Source: an uncultured Granulosicoccaceae bacterium (GTDB lineage: Bacteria; Pseudomonadota; Gammaproteobacteria; Granulosicoccales; Granulosicoccaceae). From it: a DNA stretch of 64,000 nucleotides. The DNA is taken from the NCBI GenBank assembly GCA_938005265.1, contig CALLOA010000125.1:1-64000 (forward strand), given 5' to 3'. Both the position numbers and the translations under genes were made by a program. Each line of letters starts with the position of its first letter. Positions within the stretch are counted from its first letter, which is position 1. Positions 45,316 to 54,900 of the stretch are shown here, piece by piece. The notes beneath the pieces were generated by a model. The model was given only the letters and a program-made list of their open reading frames with translations. It made no database searches and was not told where the DNA came from.

Positions 45316-45748
45316 CCCCACGACTGACAAACGCCAACATCGTCTTATGTTCAGAGACGCCTGGCTGAAACGTATTAATGGTGAAAAGCTGACACAGCTT
45401 GATAAACAGATTGCCGATGTCGTGGAGGAACACCCTGAATACCATCAATTGGTGGAAACACTAAACGATAAAGACCCGATAGAAATGCTGGACTTGTCAG
45501 CTGGCCAGGATACAGAGAATCCATTCCTGCACATGGGACTGCATCTCGGGCTACGCGAACAAATAGGCACTGACCGACCAGCTGGCATAAGGCTGATAAC
45601 ACAAGCATTACTCAGAAGGTTTCCCGGAGAAGGCCACCGCATTGAACATATGATGATGGAGAAGTTGTCTGAGTCGTTGTGGCAAGCACAACGTGATGGC
45701 CGCGCACCTGATGAAGAAATTTATCTGGAAAGCCTGCGCAGGTTATAG
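45299..45748 (+). CDS. DUF1841-family protein
   Basis: About 149 aa cytosolic protein. The conserved block ENPFLHMGLHLGLREQIGTDRPAGI and the end with HRIEHMMMEKLSESLW are typical of DUF1841, found mostly in proteobacteria and of unknown function. ATG 45299 (start MFLS...) is chosen because GGAT lies eight bases upstream; ATG 45290 is an alternative. It overlaps the end of rnfE. A terminator follows at 45776. Confidence 0.85.
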   Translation: MFLSNSPTTDKRQHRLMFRDAWLKRINGEKLTQLDKQIADVVEEHPEYHQLVETLNDKDPIEMLDLSAGQDTENPFLHMGLHLGLREQIGTDRPAGIRLITQALLRRFPGEGHRIEHMMMEKLSESLWQAQRDGRAPDEEIYLESLRRL

Positions 45749-45775
45749 ATAACCGGGTCTCAGATAAAAACGAAA

Positions 45776-45799
45776 AAAGGCGGACAAAAGTCCGCCTTT
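45776..45799. terminator. Rho-independent terminator after the rnf operon
   Basis: AAAGGCGGAC (45776-45785) pairs perfectly with GTCCGCCTTT (45790-45799) around an AAAA loop; A-rich upstream flank and T-rich stem end allow use in both directions, for the DUF1841 gene and for the convergent cell-wall gene. Confidence 0.93.
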
Positions 45800-45854
45800 A
45801 AATACTCCTGATTAACTGAACTTACATTCAGTCAGTTTAAGAGTCACTGGAGAA

Positions 45855-47261
45855 TTAAAGCTCAATACCCAATGCGTTCAGGGTCGGGAATGTCAGGCCA
45901 CCTTGAGCCATATTGTTAGACTTCTGAAATCTTTCAATTGCTTCCAGAGTACCTCGCCCCAATACACCATCAATACTACCCGGGCTGTACCCCTTGCTGG
46001 CTAGAGCACGCTGAATATCGATAATGGTGGTGTCAGTCATGTTGGTCTCACACAGTACCGGACGCCACTCAAGGCTCGCATCGCTGACTTTGATTCGCTT
46101 GACAAACTTCTCAGTCTCTTCAGGCACAGGTATCTTCGAAACCGTTGCATCCGACACAAGCTTTTGTACAGCTACATTGGTGTACTCAGCAGGGACTGAA
46201 GCTTTTGTGAATCGACCCGGGGTCTTAACGATACGTTGGGTAATCGTTTCGAATTCAGCCGGTGTTTCACGCAAACAAACCACGTTTCCAGTGTGCTCGC
46301 CATGAATTGAGTTTGAGCCGGGAGCACCTGCAACCCAGGAAAGACTTCCTTCCGTTGCACGTTCAGTCTTTTCAATAGTTGTGTACTCTGCAGGAACAGG
46401 TGTGCGAACTTCACGTGCTGCAGACTTAACAGACTGTACAGAGATTTCATCAAATTCTGCCGGTACCACAACTGAAGTGGTCAATGGCGGTGCAGCCAGC
46501 GCTCGTTTGCTGACAGTTTCGTAGACAGCAGGAACGTCAACAAGACACATGATCTCACCGGTCGCATGATCAATTTTCATGATAGGACCTGTGCCCTTTT
46601 TCCATACTGATTTAGCAGGCTCAATCAATACCTTTTCTTCAACGGTCTTGAATACAGCAGGCACTTCAACCAAACGCTTGGAAGCTGCTTTGGTCATGAC
46701 TCGTTTTTCTGACGTAGTAAATTCAGCTGGAACAACGTCAAGACTCTCAGTTGCGGCTGAAGTCAGGATTCGTTCTTCTGAAGTCTTGAATGAACCTGGC
46801 TTGAAGTGTTCGTAGTAGCACTGTCCGGGTGTAGCTTCATCGACATTTATGCCAGAGCTTGCAAGATCAGCCATGGTACCGGCGCTTACCGAAATCTCAC
46901 CTTTCAGGCTGTCTCTGACCCAACGGGTTTCAGCCGCAGCTACCTGCACCTTCTTTTCAACCTCTTCAAATTCAGGCTGCACGGCTGTGAGCGTTGTGGA
47001 CTCTTCTTTGACCAGCACTCTTTCAGTGGTGGAACTATATTTGGCAGGAATGATGGTCAGCTTTTCCGTGGCTTCTTTGATAACGGCTGATATGGTGTCA
47101 GTCCTGTATACAGGTGGAACCAGTACCTTGGCGTAGCATTCACCTGATTTGGCTTCTGGCAGCACGTCTGAAGTCTGATTTGCAGAGACACTTCCAGCGC
47201 CAACCACAATGATTGATGAAACGAGTGAAACAAGCGTTTTCATTCTGAATTGTTTAGTCAT
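45855..47261 (-). CDS. Secreted repeat protein with C-terminal peptidoglycan-binding domain
   Basis: 468 aa with a signal peptide (cut after about residue 27). The body holds four modules; each starts at a Cys (42, 148, 239, 329) and ends at a Trp (114, 220, 309, 399), with a constant spacing of 70-72 residues. Inside each module are about three sub-repeats of ~24 residues based on VPAEYxTVxKRVL. A fifth Cys (404) precedes a PG_binding_1 domain (residues ~408-466, IIDIQRALASKGYSPGSIDG). Exported, probably bound to the cell wall; function unknown. Divergent from an L,D-transpeptidase gene, suggesting a shared envelope role. Confidence 0.85.
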   Translation of the reverse strand: MTKQFRMKTLVSLVSSIIVVGAGSVSANQTSDVLPEAKSGECYAKVLVPPVYRTDTISAVIKEATEKLTIIPAKYSSTTERVLVKEESTTLTAVQPEFEEVEKKVQVAAAETRWVRDSLKGEISVSAGTMADLASSGINVDEATPGQCYYEHFKPGSFKTSEERILTSAATESLDVVPAEFTTSEKRVMTKAASKRLVEVPAVFKTVEEKVLIEPAKSVWKKGTGPIMKIDHATGEIMCLVDVPAVYETVSKRALAAPPLTTSVVVPAEFDEISVQSVKSAAREVRTPVPAEYTTIEKTERATEGSLSWVAGAPGSNSIHGEHTGNVVCLRETPAEFETITQRIVKTPGRFTKASVPAEYTNVAVQKLVSDATVSKIPVPEETEKFVKRIKVSDASLEWRPVLCETNMTDTTIIDIQRALASKGYSPGSIDGVLGRGTLEAIERFQKSNNMAQGGLTFPTLNALGIEL

Positions 47262-47569
47262 TCCTCTTTCCCATTCTTAAACCCGATTAGTTCGAGTCGC
47301 TTTGTAAATGAAGTAACTATCCACATCCAGTTAATACGCGCAGCTTTGAACCCGGTGGATAACTCTGAGCTAGACCTTGCTGATTTCATGCCAATCATTA
47401 GAACTTGCAAGTAGCTGATTTAGATCAACCCACAATTTTTTACAGCAGGTTTATCAGCAGCGCATCTCGTTACGTTGTTTCCCGGATTCAGTATTCAGCC
47501 AATTTTCCGATTACCACAGTCAGGTTCAGGTTTGAATCCTGCTTGCTTTTTGTCACTTAAATCGGAATT
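47262..47569. other. Divergent intergenic region of the two cell-wall genes
   Basis: 308 bases that must hold both promoters. Two 8-of-9 matches to the DnaA box are seen (47317-47325, 47354-47362), probably chance; otherwise no assigned structure. Confidence 0.4.
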
Positions 47570-49387
47570 ATGATGTCAAATATTGCACGGATACTAATGA
47601 AGCTTTCTAGTGCGTGTGCCACCAGTACAGTAATGTTGACAGGTGCAGCCACCGCCAATGAAATTGAATTCAGTTATCCGCATGCCAATCCCGCAACAGC
47701 TATAGAACTGTTCAATACAAAGACAGCTGATCTGGCGCTGCCCATATTGAACGCAACGCCTGACAATATCGGGACTGAATCGGAAGACTACAATTTCAGT
47801 ATCCCTACGGAATCCGCACGTCGAGCACTATTCAAACCCGGCCAATACACGCCACTTCAATCCAACGATCCAGCACTGGCTGCCGCTCATTCATCACAAT
47901 CGACACAGATCCATAACGCAGACAAACTATGGATCAACGGCAACCGGCTTAGCAATCAGGGTCGCGACCTTGTTCAATATGTCCGCGAGCTTTATCAGCA
48001 TGGTTTAGTCCCGAATCGCTATAACAGCAACACACTGCAATCATGGTTGGATTCAGAAATTACCGACGATCAGCTAGCGCACGTTTCGACAACCTTGCAA
48101 AATACTTTCTACAAGGTCGCAAACGCCATCGGTAGTGGCATAGTTGACCCGACTGACAGCCAGAAGGAATGGGATCGAGAGGCAGATTCAATCAATGCAG
48201 ATACATTGCTGGAACAAATCGATCGCGGGGTTATGGACATCAAGGCTGCATTGCATAGCATCGAACCTCAGGATACTCGCTACCAGGGCTTGAAGAAAAT
48301 GCTGCTGGCTCTAGAAGCGCTTGATCAGTCTGAGCAGGTATTCGTTGAAGCCGCTAAAAAACTCGAGTCAGGCATGGACAATGAGTCGGTTCTGCAGTTA
48401 AAAAGGGCTTTGATAGCAAACGGGGATCTAAAGCCAAACACAAACGATAGTTCAGTCATTTCCAGTGTCTATGACAGCGATCTTGAAAGTGCCGTAAAGC
48501 GATTTCAACTGCGCCACGGATTGCAGCCTGATGGTATTGCCGGTCCGAAAACCCTTGAGCATCTAAATACACCCATTGGAGACAGAATTGCTCAAGTAAA
48601 GGCAAATCTGGAACGCTGGCGCTGGTTTCCCAGCCGCCTTGAAGATTCACATATCATTATAAATATTCCTGAATATCGTGTCAGAATGATGCATGACAAC
48701 AGCGAAATTTTCGAGATGGACGTTGTTGTGGGCAAGCCCAAACACATGACACCTGTGTTCAGTGAAACCATGAAGCAAGTTGTATTCGCGCCTACCTGGA
48801 CAGTACCTGCCAGCATTACCAACGATGAACTAATTCCTATCGAGAAACGCTCACCCGGCTATCTCGAAAGAGAGGAAATCGATTTCTACAGGCATACATC
48901 GAGTGGTTTGCAATACGTACCTCGCTCAGAGATAGGCCGCGAAACTCTGGATCAAAAACCCTTCCCCTATATGTTGCGCCAGCGTGCAGGCAGTAAAAAC
49001 GTACTGGGCAAGGTGAAGTTCATGTTCCCGAACAAGCATGCAGTCTACATGCACGACACTCAGGCCAAAAAGCTGTTTGACGAATCGCAACGAGCCTTCA
49101 GCCATGGATGTATCCGTCTAAGCAACCCCGATCTGATGGCTTATGTCATCATGCAACTGGATGGCTATCGGCAAAATGAAGTTAACGACTACATGGCACT
49201 GACTAAAACAACCAATGTCAATCTGAACACCCATATACCAGTGCACATTGCTTACTTTACTGCGTGGCAGGACGAACACGGCTTGATGCATTTCCGAGAT
49301 GACATTTACAAGCAGGACCAACGCCTCATAGCAGCACTTGATGCAAAACAGGGGAACATTGATCGCCTTGCCGCGATCGGGCCCTAA
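47570..49387 (+). CDS. L,D-transpeptidase, YcbB/LdtD type
   Basis: 605 aa periplasmic enzyme that makes 3-3 cross-links in peptidoglycan. A signal peptide lies at the start (cut near residue 30), a PG_binding_1 domain near residues 280-345 (LQLKRALIANGDLK...FQLRHGLQPDGIAGPKTLEHL), then the YkuD catalytic domain with the active-site motif SHGCIRL (Cys near residue 513) and YMHDTQAKKLF. The length and domain order match LdtD. Two adjacent ATGs (47570, 47573); either may be used. Divergent from the repeat protein gene. Confidence 0.93.
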   Translation: MMSNIARILMKLSSACATSTVMLTGAATANEIEFSYPHANPATAIELFNTKTADLALPILNATPDNIGTESEDYNFSIPTESARRALFKPGQYTPLQSNDPALAAAHSSQSTQIHNADKLWINGNRLSNQGRDLVQYVRELYQHGLVPNRYNSNTLQSWLDSEITDDQLAHVSTTLQNTFYKVANAIGSGIVDPTDSQKEWDREADSINADTLLEQIDRGVMDIKAALHSIEPQDTRYQGLKKMLLALEALDQSEQVFVEAAKKLESGMDNESVLQLKRALIANGDLKPNTNDSSVISSVYDSDLESAVKRFQLRHGLQPDGIAGPKTLEHLNTPIGDRIAQVKANLERWRWFPSRLEDSHIIINIPEYRVRMMHDNSEIFEMDVVVGKPKHMTPVFSETMKQVVFAPTWTVPASITNDELIPIEKRSPGYLEREEIDFYRHTSSGLQYVPRSEIGRETLDQKPFPYMLRQRAGSKNVLGKVKFMFPNKHAVYMHDTQAKKLFDESQRAFSHGCIRLSNPDLMAYVIMQLDGYRQNEVNDYMALTKTTNVNLNTHIPVHIAYFTAWQDEHGLMHFRDDIYKQDQRLIAALDAKQGNIDRLAAIGP

Positions 49388-49434
49388 GACACTAACCTTA
49401 GAGCTGCTGCAAAATACGCAGGCCAGATAATGTT

Positions 49435-50142
49435 CTAGCGTTTTTGCAATAGAAAACTGCTGGCGTCCAGAATATCAAACACCGGCACCCCGGCAGCCTT
49501 GCGTATTTCATTCTTGAAGGGCGACAGGTTGGTACACTCAAGCACCAGAGCTGAGACCAGCGGTGCGAACGTTTTTGCAACCGTTATTACTTCCCGTTGC
49601 AATTGTTGAAAATCGGCTTGCGTCTCGTCATTCGCGATCATATTGTAAAAAGCAGGTGACGACTCCATGCCTTGAATCTGGAGATCGCCACTGTGCTGGT
49701 GATCCAAGCTGGCGTCCTTATTCTGCAACGATAAATGATGTGGCTTAAGACGCCGGGCATCATACGTCATGACACCTAAAGTCCCGGCACCAAAAACCAA
49801 TTGCAGCGAGGGCAATAAAACCAGTGAACTTGCCACGACAGGAGCGCCCGCCGCGTCTTGCAAAGGCTGTTGTAATTCGCCCAGATACCCGCAGCTGGTT
49901 AATACCAGATCAACCGAACGCAGCCTGAAACCTTTCGCTGCAGCGAGTAACTGCTCAGCAACCTCTGGGGCAATTCCCTGCCCCGTGACGACTGTGTCCA
50001 CTGTTGCAGCAGGAACCCGGTGGTAAATCGTCTTAACATCCATGTGGCTGAAAGACTGGGGATTGCCAATATCTCCGGGAAATCTGGGAAATTTTGTATC
50101 CAGCATGATAATGCCAACAACAGGTTGTTTGTGGTTGGTCAC
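49435..50142 (-). CDS. Asp/Glu-racemase-superfamily protein
   Basis: 235 aa. Two conserved catalytic cysteines stand in TSCGYLG and LECTNL, one per lobe, as in aspartate/glutamate/hydantoin racemases and related maleate isomerases. GTG start at 50142. The substrate is unknown. It is convergent with the L,D-transpeptidase gene (48 bases apart), and 53 bases downstream of mazG. MurI itself normally has different flanking motifs, so glutamate racemase is unlikely. Confidence 0.78.
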   Translation of the reverse strand: MTNHKQPVVGIIMLDTKFPRFPGDIGNPQSFSHMDVKTIYHRVPAATVDTVVTGQGIAPEVAEQLLAAAKGFRLRSVDLVLTSCGYLGELQQPLQDAAGAPVVASSLVLLPSLQLVFGAGTLGVMTYDARRLKPHHLSLQNKDASLDHQHSGDLQIQGMESSPAFYNMIANDETQADFQQLQREVITVAKTFAPLVSALVLECTNLSPFKNEIRKAAGVPVFDILDASSFLLQKR

Positions 50143-50170
50143 TACTAACGGTTCTCTACAGAGCCTCTAA

Positions 50171-50203
50171 AGATCAAACGGAGATCAAACGAAGATCAAA
50201 CGG
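50171..50203. repeat. Three tandem copies of an 11-bp unit at the mazG end
   Basis: AGATCAAACGG (50171-50181), AGATCAAACGA (50182-50192) and AGATCAAACGG (50193-50203). The last copy contains the mazG stop codon (50196-50198 on the minus strand). Confidence 0.9.
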
Positions 50204-51014
50204 AGTCAGCCGACTCAGTCGACTTGGCCTCATTCCACAAAGTATCCAGCATCGCCAAGGGTTGTTGTGCCAGATCCAGAGAACGCTCAGCGGCCTTAGC
50301 CTCTACCTGTTGAAAGCGCCGGGAAAACTTCAACGTGGAGTGCCGCAGTGCTGACTCGGGATCAACCTGACAATGTCGGGCAAGATTTACCACAGAAAAG
50401 AGCACATCCCCAATTTCATCACTGACTCGCGTGGGCCGATTATCTTCCAAGGCCTCCCGAACCTCTTCAACTTCTTCGGCAACTTTGTCGAATACCGGTG
50501 TCACTTCCTGCCAGTCAAATCCAACTCTGGCAGCACGCTTCTGGATTTTTGCAGCTCGCGTCAAAGAGGGCAGGTTCAATGCAACACCATCGAGTGCCGA
50601 ACTGATTGACTCTTTATCACCAGCTTTGGCAGCACGCTCTCTGGCTTTTTCTGCTTCCCAGGCTCGCTTCAACGATTGTGTTGATTCATACACCGGTTTT
50701 TCATCACCTTCGGCAAATACATGCGGGTGGCGACGAATCATCTTGTCGACAATTGAGGTCACAACATCAGCAAAGTTGAAGTGCCCGGCCTCTTCGGCCA
50801 TTCGGGCATGAAAGACCACTTGCAAAAGCAGGTCACCCAGCTCATCGCAAAGATCATCCATGTCATTACGCTCTATCGCATCAGTTACCTCGTAGGCTTC
50901 TTCCAGCGTGTAGGGAGCTATAGTGGAAAAGGTTTGTTCAACATCCCAGGCACACCCGGTTTCAGGATCGCGTAAGCGGGACATAACATCGAGAAGTTTG
51001 CGTATATCGCTCAT
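50196..51014 (-). CDS. mazG: Nucleoside triphosphate pyrophosphohydrolase MazG
   Basis: Hydrolyses NTPs, limiting ppGpp-driven and damaged-nucleotide stress. 272 aa, two tandem MazG domains: the first with TLEEAYEVTDAI and DELGDLLLQVVFHA, the second with VEEVREAL and DEIGDVLFSVVNLARH, each with the Glu-x2-Glu and Glu/Asp metal ligands. ATG at 51014 is preferred over TTG at 51020. The C-terminal tail is Lys/Asp-rich and runs into the 11-bp repeats. Confidence 0.94.
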   Translation of the reverse strand: MSDIRKLLDVMSRLRDPETGCAWDVEQTFSTIAPYTLEEAYEVTDAIERNDMDDLCDELGDLLLQVVFHARMAEEAGHFNFADVVTSIVDKMIRRHPHVFAEGDEKPVYESTQSLKRAWEAEKARERAAKAGDKESISSALDGVALNLPSLTRAAKIQKRAARVGFDWQEVTPVFDKVAEEVEEVREALEDNRPTRVSDEIGDVLFSVVNLARHCQVDPESALRHSTLKFSRRFQQVEAKAAERSLDLAQQPLAMLDTLWNEAKSTESADSV

Positions 51015-51087
51015 ACGCAAGAGTATACCTAAAGGTACTGATCACCTCAGGATTAACGGGAACAGGGTGTACCGCAACTGCCGAGCA

Positions 51088-51810
51088 TTAAAACGTAATA
51101 TTGAGGCCCAGATGTATTCCGCGGTCAAGTTGCTGCTCACCGAAATCATTGGTATCAAAGCTGATTCTGCGATAGCCAAGGTAGGCACGCGCCTGGCCGA
51201 TTACCTCAACCTGCAACCGCGCCGCTATCTCGCTGAACTGCTCAGCATCACTGAAGCTGGTAATGCCGGGGGCAAAGAAACCTTCCACAGTGAAATCGAT
51301 TGGATTGGTGTCGGCATACCCCAGAAGAACCGAGGCCTGAAACCCCAGGGCAAGAGCACTGACCTTTTCATCAATTTCAAGGTCTCCACCAATGACTTTC
51401 ATACCGGCACCTAGCTTGTATTGCGTGCCATTGGCGATATTGACCCCGCGCGCCAGAATCGTGGCATGCAGCAGGTTATCACCGATTTCATTGACGAATG
51501 CACCGATCGAAAGCTCCGAACCACGGGGTGCCGCGCGTAAGGGGTTCCTGGAGGATCTTAATGCGCGAGGGCTGAACGGGTTAAGAATAAGATTCAGGTT
51601 GGCAGTTTCATTACTGAGGGCCAGATCCAGGCCCTCGGCACGTGCGGTACCCGCCAAGACTACAGAGCAAGCTATCAAAACCGCACCGAAATGCGCGAAA
51701 CGTCGTGGCCTGCAACTCTGGAATGCACTAACGGTAGCGACAGGCTTGCCTGTCCCTGCGAGAACCGCGAGCGACCTAATAAATTTGTTAACAACAGAAC
51801 GATAAATCAT
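51088..51810 (-). CDS. YfaZ-like outer-membrane protein
   Basis: About 240 aa from ATG 51810 (GGGGG five bases upstream). The mature half has alternating-strand regions typical of a small barrel, ending LGLNITF with a C-terminal Phe, as outer-membrane barrels do, and resembles the YfaZ family (YLGYRRISFD, LLGYADTNPIDFTVEGF). The signal peptide has an unusually long N-terminal part: about 40 residues precede the hydrophobic core and the ARA cleavage site (residue ~58). It lies 73 bases upstream of mazG. Confidence 0.75.
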   Translation of the reverse strand: MIYRSVVNKFIRSLAVLAGTGKPVATVSAFQSCRPRRFAHFGAVLIACSVVLAGTARAEGLDLALSNETANLNLILNPFSPRALRSSRNPLRAAPRGSELSIGAFVNEIGDNLLHATILARGVNIANGTQYKLGAGMKVIGGDLEIDEKVSALALGFQASVLLGYADTNPIDFTVEGFFAPGITSFSDAEQFSEIAARLQVEVIGQARAYLGYRRISFDTNDFGEQQLDRGIHLGLNITF

Positions 51811-51999
51811 AACTACCCCCGATAGCATCAGTCGGGCAACACTACCCGTGCGCCCACGCCTGCAGTGCGGATGCCGAGCTTCAAATTTCTGACCCGGGAA
51901 ATGTCTCAACACTGACGCTTATAGAATGGAGTGTAGGAGTTAGCAGCCAGCTTTCAAGTAAAACTGCATTGCCAAGCAACAAGGCCGGGGTGGCTGGTC

Positions 52000-54900
52000 C
52001 TAAGGGAGTTTGCCCTGCAATGATTGCAGCCGATTCTCCAGTCGCGAGACGGAGACTTTTTCAAGAGCGCCAACTTCCTGTGCAAACAGCGAGACCCTTA
52101 ATTCTTCAAACGACCATCGCAGCGCAATGTAGTCCTGAGAGTAGTCAGGCACATCCTCAACGCTGGCCGGTAATAACTTGAACTGTTCCCAGACCGGCAA
52201 CAATTCCGCCCTGCGCTGCCGATCTTTATCAGGAGCCTTGTCTATTGAATCCAACCGTCGGTCAATAGCTCTGAAGTACGCCGACAATCTGGGAATTTTT
52301 AACGCGCCCGTCTGACTTATAAATCCTTTAAAAAGCAGGCGGGACAACTGGTCTTTGATATCCGCAGCCGCCTCGATCCAACTTAGCGGCAGATTGCCAT
52401 CCAGGCGTTTGGATACCTGACGATAGTGTTCAAAAATCTGCTCCAGATCATCACACAGACTGGACGCGACCGGCACCAGCTGTTTGCGCTTGGCTGCCAC
52501 CTGCGCTGTAAAGGCCTCTCGTGTACGGGGGAAGGGTAACTCATCAACAAAAGTGTGCAGGATCGCGGCGCTGATGATGTCTTCGATCAGCTCCTTCTTG
52601 CTGCCAAAGGGGGCGAAACGCAAGCTTAACGTGTCGATACCAGGCAACTTTCTGGACAGATATTTAATTTCATCCTGCAAAACACATTGATACAACCCGG
52701 TTAAACCTTTTTTCATTTCGATTTCAGCACGCTCAGCTGATGCGAACAGTTTCAGCGATACGCTACCCCGGTTTAATTGCAATGCCGGGTGGCCACGCAT
52801 TTTTACGCCGTTGCTCTCCATCTCCACGGTTTCCGGCAAATCACCGAAATTCCAGTCGGTCACATTGTCGCGCTCCAGACTCTCATCACGGAAGCTCAGC
52901 AACTGCTCCTCCAGTTCGCCTGTATAGGCTTTCTGCAGCTCCTTCAGATTACGACCTTCACGCAGTGTTTCACCGGCAGCACCCACAATACGAAAATTCA
53001 TCTGCATATGAGCGGGCAAGCCATCGGTAACCCAGTCACGTTGCGAAATATCAACCCCACTGAGTCGCTGCAGTTGCAAAGCAAGGCTACTCAGCAACCC
53101 TGAGGTTTGTGCGGCATCCGAATCGGACAGAGACTTAAGACAGGCCTTTGCAAAATCCGGGGCCGGAACAAAATTTCTTCGTAAGGATTTCGGCAATGCC
53201 TTTATTAACGCGATGACTTTTTCTTCCAACATACCCGGCACCAGCCACTCGCAGCGTTTGGCATCAATACGGTTTATAAGACTGACAGGCGCTACCAACG
53301 TCACACCATCATCCACAGCGCCGGGCGAAAAGTGATATTTCAATGGCAAAGCTGCGTTGCCGAAATCCAGCACTTCAGGAAACTGCTCAACCGTAACATC
53401 CGCCGATTCACCGGCCAGCACCATGTCTCGCGAATAGAACAGACCCCGCGGCGCTTCTTTTTCAAACTCACGGCGCCAGGTTTCAAAAGTGGCAGTAGAA
53501 TTAATATCTTCAGGAATCAGATCATTGTAGAAAGCCACGAGATCTTCCGGGTCTACCAGTAAATCACGTCTACGTGACTTGTTCTCAAGCTCTTCCACCT
53601 CATCGACCAAGGCCAGGTTATGTGGCAGGAATTTACCTCTCGTGGACAGGGCCCCGGGCACCAGCCCGTCGCGAATAAATAGTGTGCGCGACTCCTGCGG
53701 ATTGATCGGGCAGTAGTTCACGCGTTTCTTGGCGTTGACTATCAGCCCATAAAGGGTTGATTGCTCGTACGCACCCACATGTCCGGTTTTTTTCTGCCAG
53801 TGAGGATCACGGTAGGTTTTCTGCAGCAGGTGACTGGCAGCACGCTCCACCCACAGCGGATCAATCTTGGCGACCTGACGGGCAAATACCTTGGTCGTCT
53901 GACTTATCTCAGCTGCCATAATCCATTTCGGCCCGGTCTTGAAAAGACCTGAGCCCGGGAATATTTGCAGGCGGCGGTTACGTGTACCGAGATATTCATG
54001 GGTATCGGTTTTCACGGCAACATTAACCAGCAATCCGCTCAATAAGGCACGATGAATATTATCGAAAGATGGCTCTGTTGCATTAACTCTCACTGTTTTA
54101 GAGTCAAGGCTCACGTGCGCCGACGACTTTGAAGTTGCATCAACCTTGTTATTCTTACCTTTACTCACAGTACGTTGCGGCTTATCAGGCACCGTGACAG
54201 CTCGGGTACGAATTTTCATCGTCCGACACAAGGCCTCAAGCTGGCGTCGTACCTCCATCCACTCAAACAGCCGCACCGGTGAGAGAAAACGCTGACGGCA
54301 CATTTTGCGAAATTTCGAACCCGACAATGCCTTACGTTGCACACGGACAAAATCCCACAAAGCTAACCAGGCCAGGAAATCCGAAGCGTCGTGGTTGAAT
54401 TCTGCATGCAGCTCATCGGCTTGCTGACGTTTTTCAAACGGGCGTTCGCGTGGATCCTGAACCGACAGAGCGCTGGTAATGGTGAGAATATCCGCCACAC
54501 AGCCTTCATCCTGAGCAGCCAGAAGCATGCGTGCCAATCGCGGGTCGATTGGCAAACGCGCCAATTGCCGCCCTAGTGGCCGCAAGCCGCGCTTGTCATC
54601 CAGTGCTCCCAGCTCCTGCAAGGTTCGATAGCCGTCGTTTATGAATTTCCCTTCAGGCGGCTCTATCAACGGGAAGTCTTCGATTCGGCCCAACTTCATC
54701 GCGGCCATTTGTAATATGACAGAAGCCAGATTGGTTCTTAATATTTCAGGTTCTGTGAAAGCAGGACGCGCTTCAAAGTCTTCCTCATCGTACAAACGGA
54801 TACAAATACCCGGTGCTTCTCGGCCGCAACGACCCTTACGCTGGTCAGCCGAAGCACGCGAAATCTTCTCGATCGGTAGTTGCTGCATTTTGCCGCGTAC

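Noticed and set aside
46000-47200. CRISPR-like or mobile repeat
   Set aside because: The periodicity is in the protein (about 24 and 72 residues) and the DNA copies have diverged; no spacers or palindromic repeats.
47317-47362. DnaA boxes or an origin between the cell-wall genes
   Set aside because: Both sites match at only 8 of 9 positions, are not symmetrical, and no other origin features (AT-rich unwinding element, dnaA/dnaN) are near.
51665-51690. Lipobox (LIAC) in the YfaZ-like protein
   Set aside because: The hydrophobic stretch before the Cys is too short for a lipoprotein signal, and a normal ARA cleavage site follows.
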